A stretch of DNA of 15,986 nt from assembly GCA_021809365.1 (NCBI GenBank), contig JAKBAC010000072.1, positions 1 through 15,986 on the forward strand. Direction: 5' to 3'. Every line of letters begins with the position of its first letter. Position 1 is the first letter of the stretch. Under the pieces are notes generated by a model. It was given only the letters and a program-made list of their open reading frames with translations, searched no databases and was not told the DNA's origin. This stretch comes from Planctomycetota bacterium (lineage in GTDB: Bacteria > Planctomycetota > Phycisphaerae > WQYP01). The position numbers and the translations under genes are program-made. Shown here piece after piece: positions 15,323 through 15,986 of the stretch.

Positions 15323-15986
15323 TTGAAGTTGCCCATATTCTTATCTTTGCTGATTACTTTGGCATTTTCACATTTGCCTCCGGCGGCGGCCGCGCCGCTA
15401 TCGGACCATCCGCCGTTAAGCCAAAGTGCGCAATTAAACGCCGTGGCGATGTGCAATAAAGGATTGCACTACCAGAATGCTGCGGTGCCAAATTACCCGA
15501 AGGCCATGAAATGGTATCGCAAAGCCGCGGCGGCGGGCAACGTCAATGCCATGACCCTCATCGGTTTACTCTACAATTCCGGTCAGGGCGTGCCGCAAGA
15601 CTACGCGAAAGCCATGAAATGGTATCGCAAGGCCGCGGATGCGGGCAGCGGAGATGCGATGTTCTCTATCGGATTTCTCTACAGCGTCGGGCAAGGTGTG
15701 CCACAGGACAATGCCGCCGCCATGCGCTGGTACCACAAAGCTGCGGACGCGGGCAGCGGAGATGCGATGTTTGCCATCGGTGCGCGATACCAGCATGGGC
15801 AAGGCGCACCACAAGATTACGCCAGGGCTATGCACTGGTTTCGCAAAGCCGCGGGGACGGGAAATGCCGATGCCATGCACAATATCGGCCTGCTGTACAA
15901 CTTCGGCCAGGGCGTGCCGCTGAATTACGCCCGGGCCATGCACTGGTCCCGCCGGGCCGTCGCGGCGGGCAAGTTCCGCGAGCCCG
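15323..15986 (+). CDS. Secreted Sel1-like repeat protein (partial, runs off the window)
   Basis: The frame is open from a TTG at 15323 to the window edge (221 codons, no stop). TTG is chosen because CTGGAG lies 8 bases upstream and translation from it gives a classic signal peptide (MKLPIFLSLLITLAFSHLPP, then AAAA with a likely cut near residue 24). From residue 60 there are four full 36-residue Sel1 repeats and a fifth, cut or diverging, each of the form KAMKWYRKAADAG-x-DAM-x-x-IG-x-LY-x-x-GQGVPQDYA; a degenerate half-repeat precedes them. Sel1 repeats are TPR-like helical hairpins that mediate protein-protein contacts, often in envelope or signalling proteins. The product is presumably periplasmic or surface-located. 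An ATG at 15300 is in another frame and ends quickly. The C-terminus, and any fused domain, is not visible. Confidence 0.85.
   Translation, partial: MKLPIFLSLLITLAFSHLPPAAAAPLSDHPPLSQSAQLNAVAMCNKGLHYQNAAVPNYPKAMKWYRKAAAAGNVNAMTLIGLLYNSGQGVPQDYAKAMKWYRKAADAGSGDAMFSIGFLYSVGQGVPQDNAAAMRWYHKAADAGSGDAMFAIGARYQHGQGAPQDYARAMHWFRKAAGTGNADAMHNIGLLYNFGQGVPLNYARAMHWSRRAVAAGKFREP
15500..15986 (+). repeat. Tandem 108-bp coding repeats (Sel1 units)
   Basis: The coding sequence repeats with a 108-bp (36-codon) period. The units share near-identical DNA: the stretch starting GCGGGCAGCGGAGATGCGAT occurs at 15641 and again at 15749, and CCATGAAATGGTATCGCAA recurs 108 bp apart near 15503 and 15611. Identity at synonymous positions points to fairly recent unit duplication or gene conversion. 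Confidence 0.8.

Noticed and set aside
15566..15943. Minus-strand frame of 125 codons with an internal repeat
   Set aside because: It is the antisense shadow of the plus-strand Sel1 repeats, which match a known family and have a start, signal peptide and promoter.
15500..15986. Regular repeats considered as a CRISPR array
   Set aside because: The 108-bp period is continuous coding sequence for Sel1 units; there are no short direct repeats separated by unique spacers.

Overview
The window looks like ordinary chromosome from a Gram-negative bacterium of roughly 55-60% GC, most likely a planctomycete (Phycisphaerae-like). This is inference. It rests on a XylR-type regulator with a sugar-binding domain fused to an AraC domain, an LptB ATPase (which implies an LPS outer membrane), secreted TPR and Sel1 repeat proteins, and loosely packed genes mostly with their own promoters. 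There are no rRNA, tRNA, CRISPR, phage or transposase genes.

Layout: a stand-alone formiminotetrahydrofolate-cyclodeaminase-family protein (139-810, minus) is divergent from a XylR-like regulator (1227-2471, plus). The regulator is followed by a 623-aa transketolase (2688-4559, plus), which has a good promoter and a possible AraC-type direct repeat in front of it. An 800-aa secreted TPR protein of unknown role (4602-7004, minus) converges on the transketolase. A long-chain-type acyl-CoA synthetase (7267-8763, plus) converges on a full-length pyruvate carboxylase (8815-12252, minus). Upstream of the carboxylase on the same strand are a HAD phosphatase (12502-13218), LptB (13222-13959) and a four-helix CopD-like membrane protein (14089-14538). 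The right end is about 780 bp without a convincing protein gene. It contains several hairpins and an excellent intrinsic terminator, followed by a strong promoter and a secreted Sel1-repeat protein that runs off the edge (15323 onward).

Functionally, most of the window is central carbon metabolism: sugar-responsive control next to transketolase, fatty-acid activation, and anaplerosis by pyruvate carboxylase. The other themes are envelope biogenesis (LptB) and one-carbon/folate chemistry. Only lptB and the HAD gene are tightly coupled (3 bp apart).

The unexplained structures are (1) a perfect, spacer-less 46-bp palindrome in the predicted 5' leader of pyruvate carboxylase, with a related 10-mer at the left edge of the window, and (2) a hairpin-rich stretch ending in a strong plus-strand terminator at 15146-15194 with no recognisable gene to terminate, which suggests an unannotated small RNA. 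No clearly new multi-gene system is visible.
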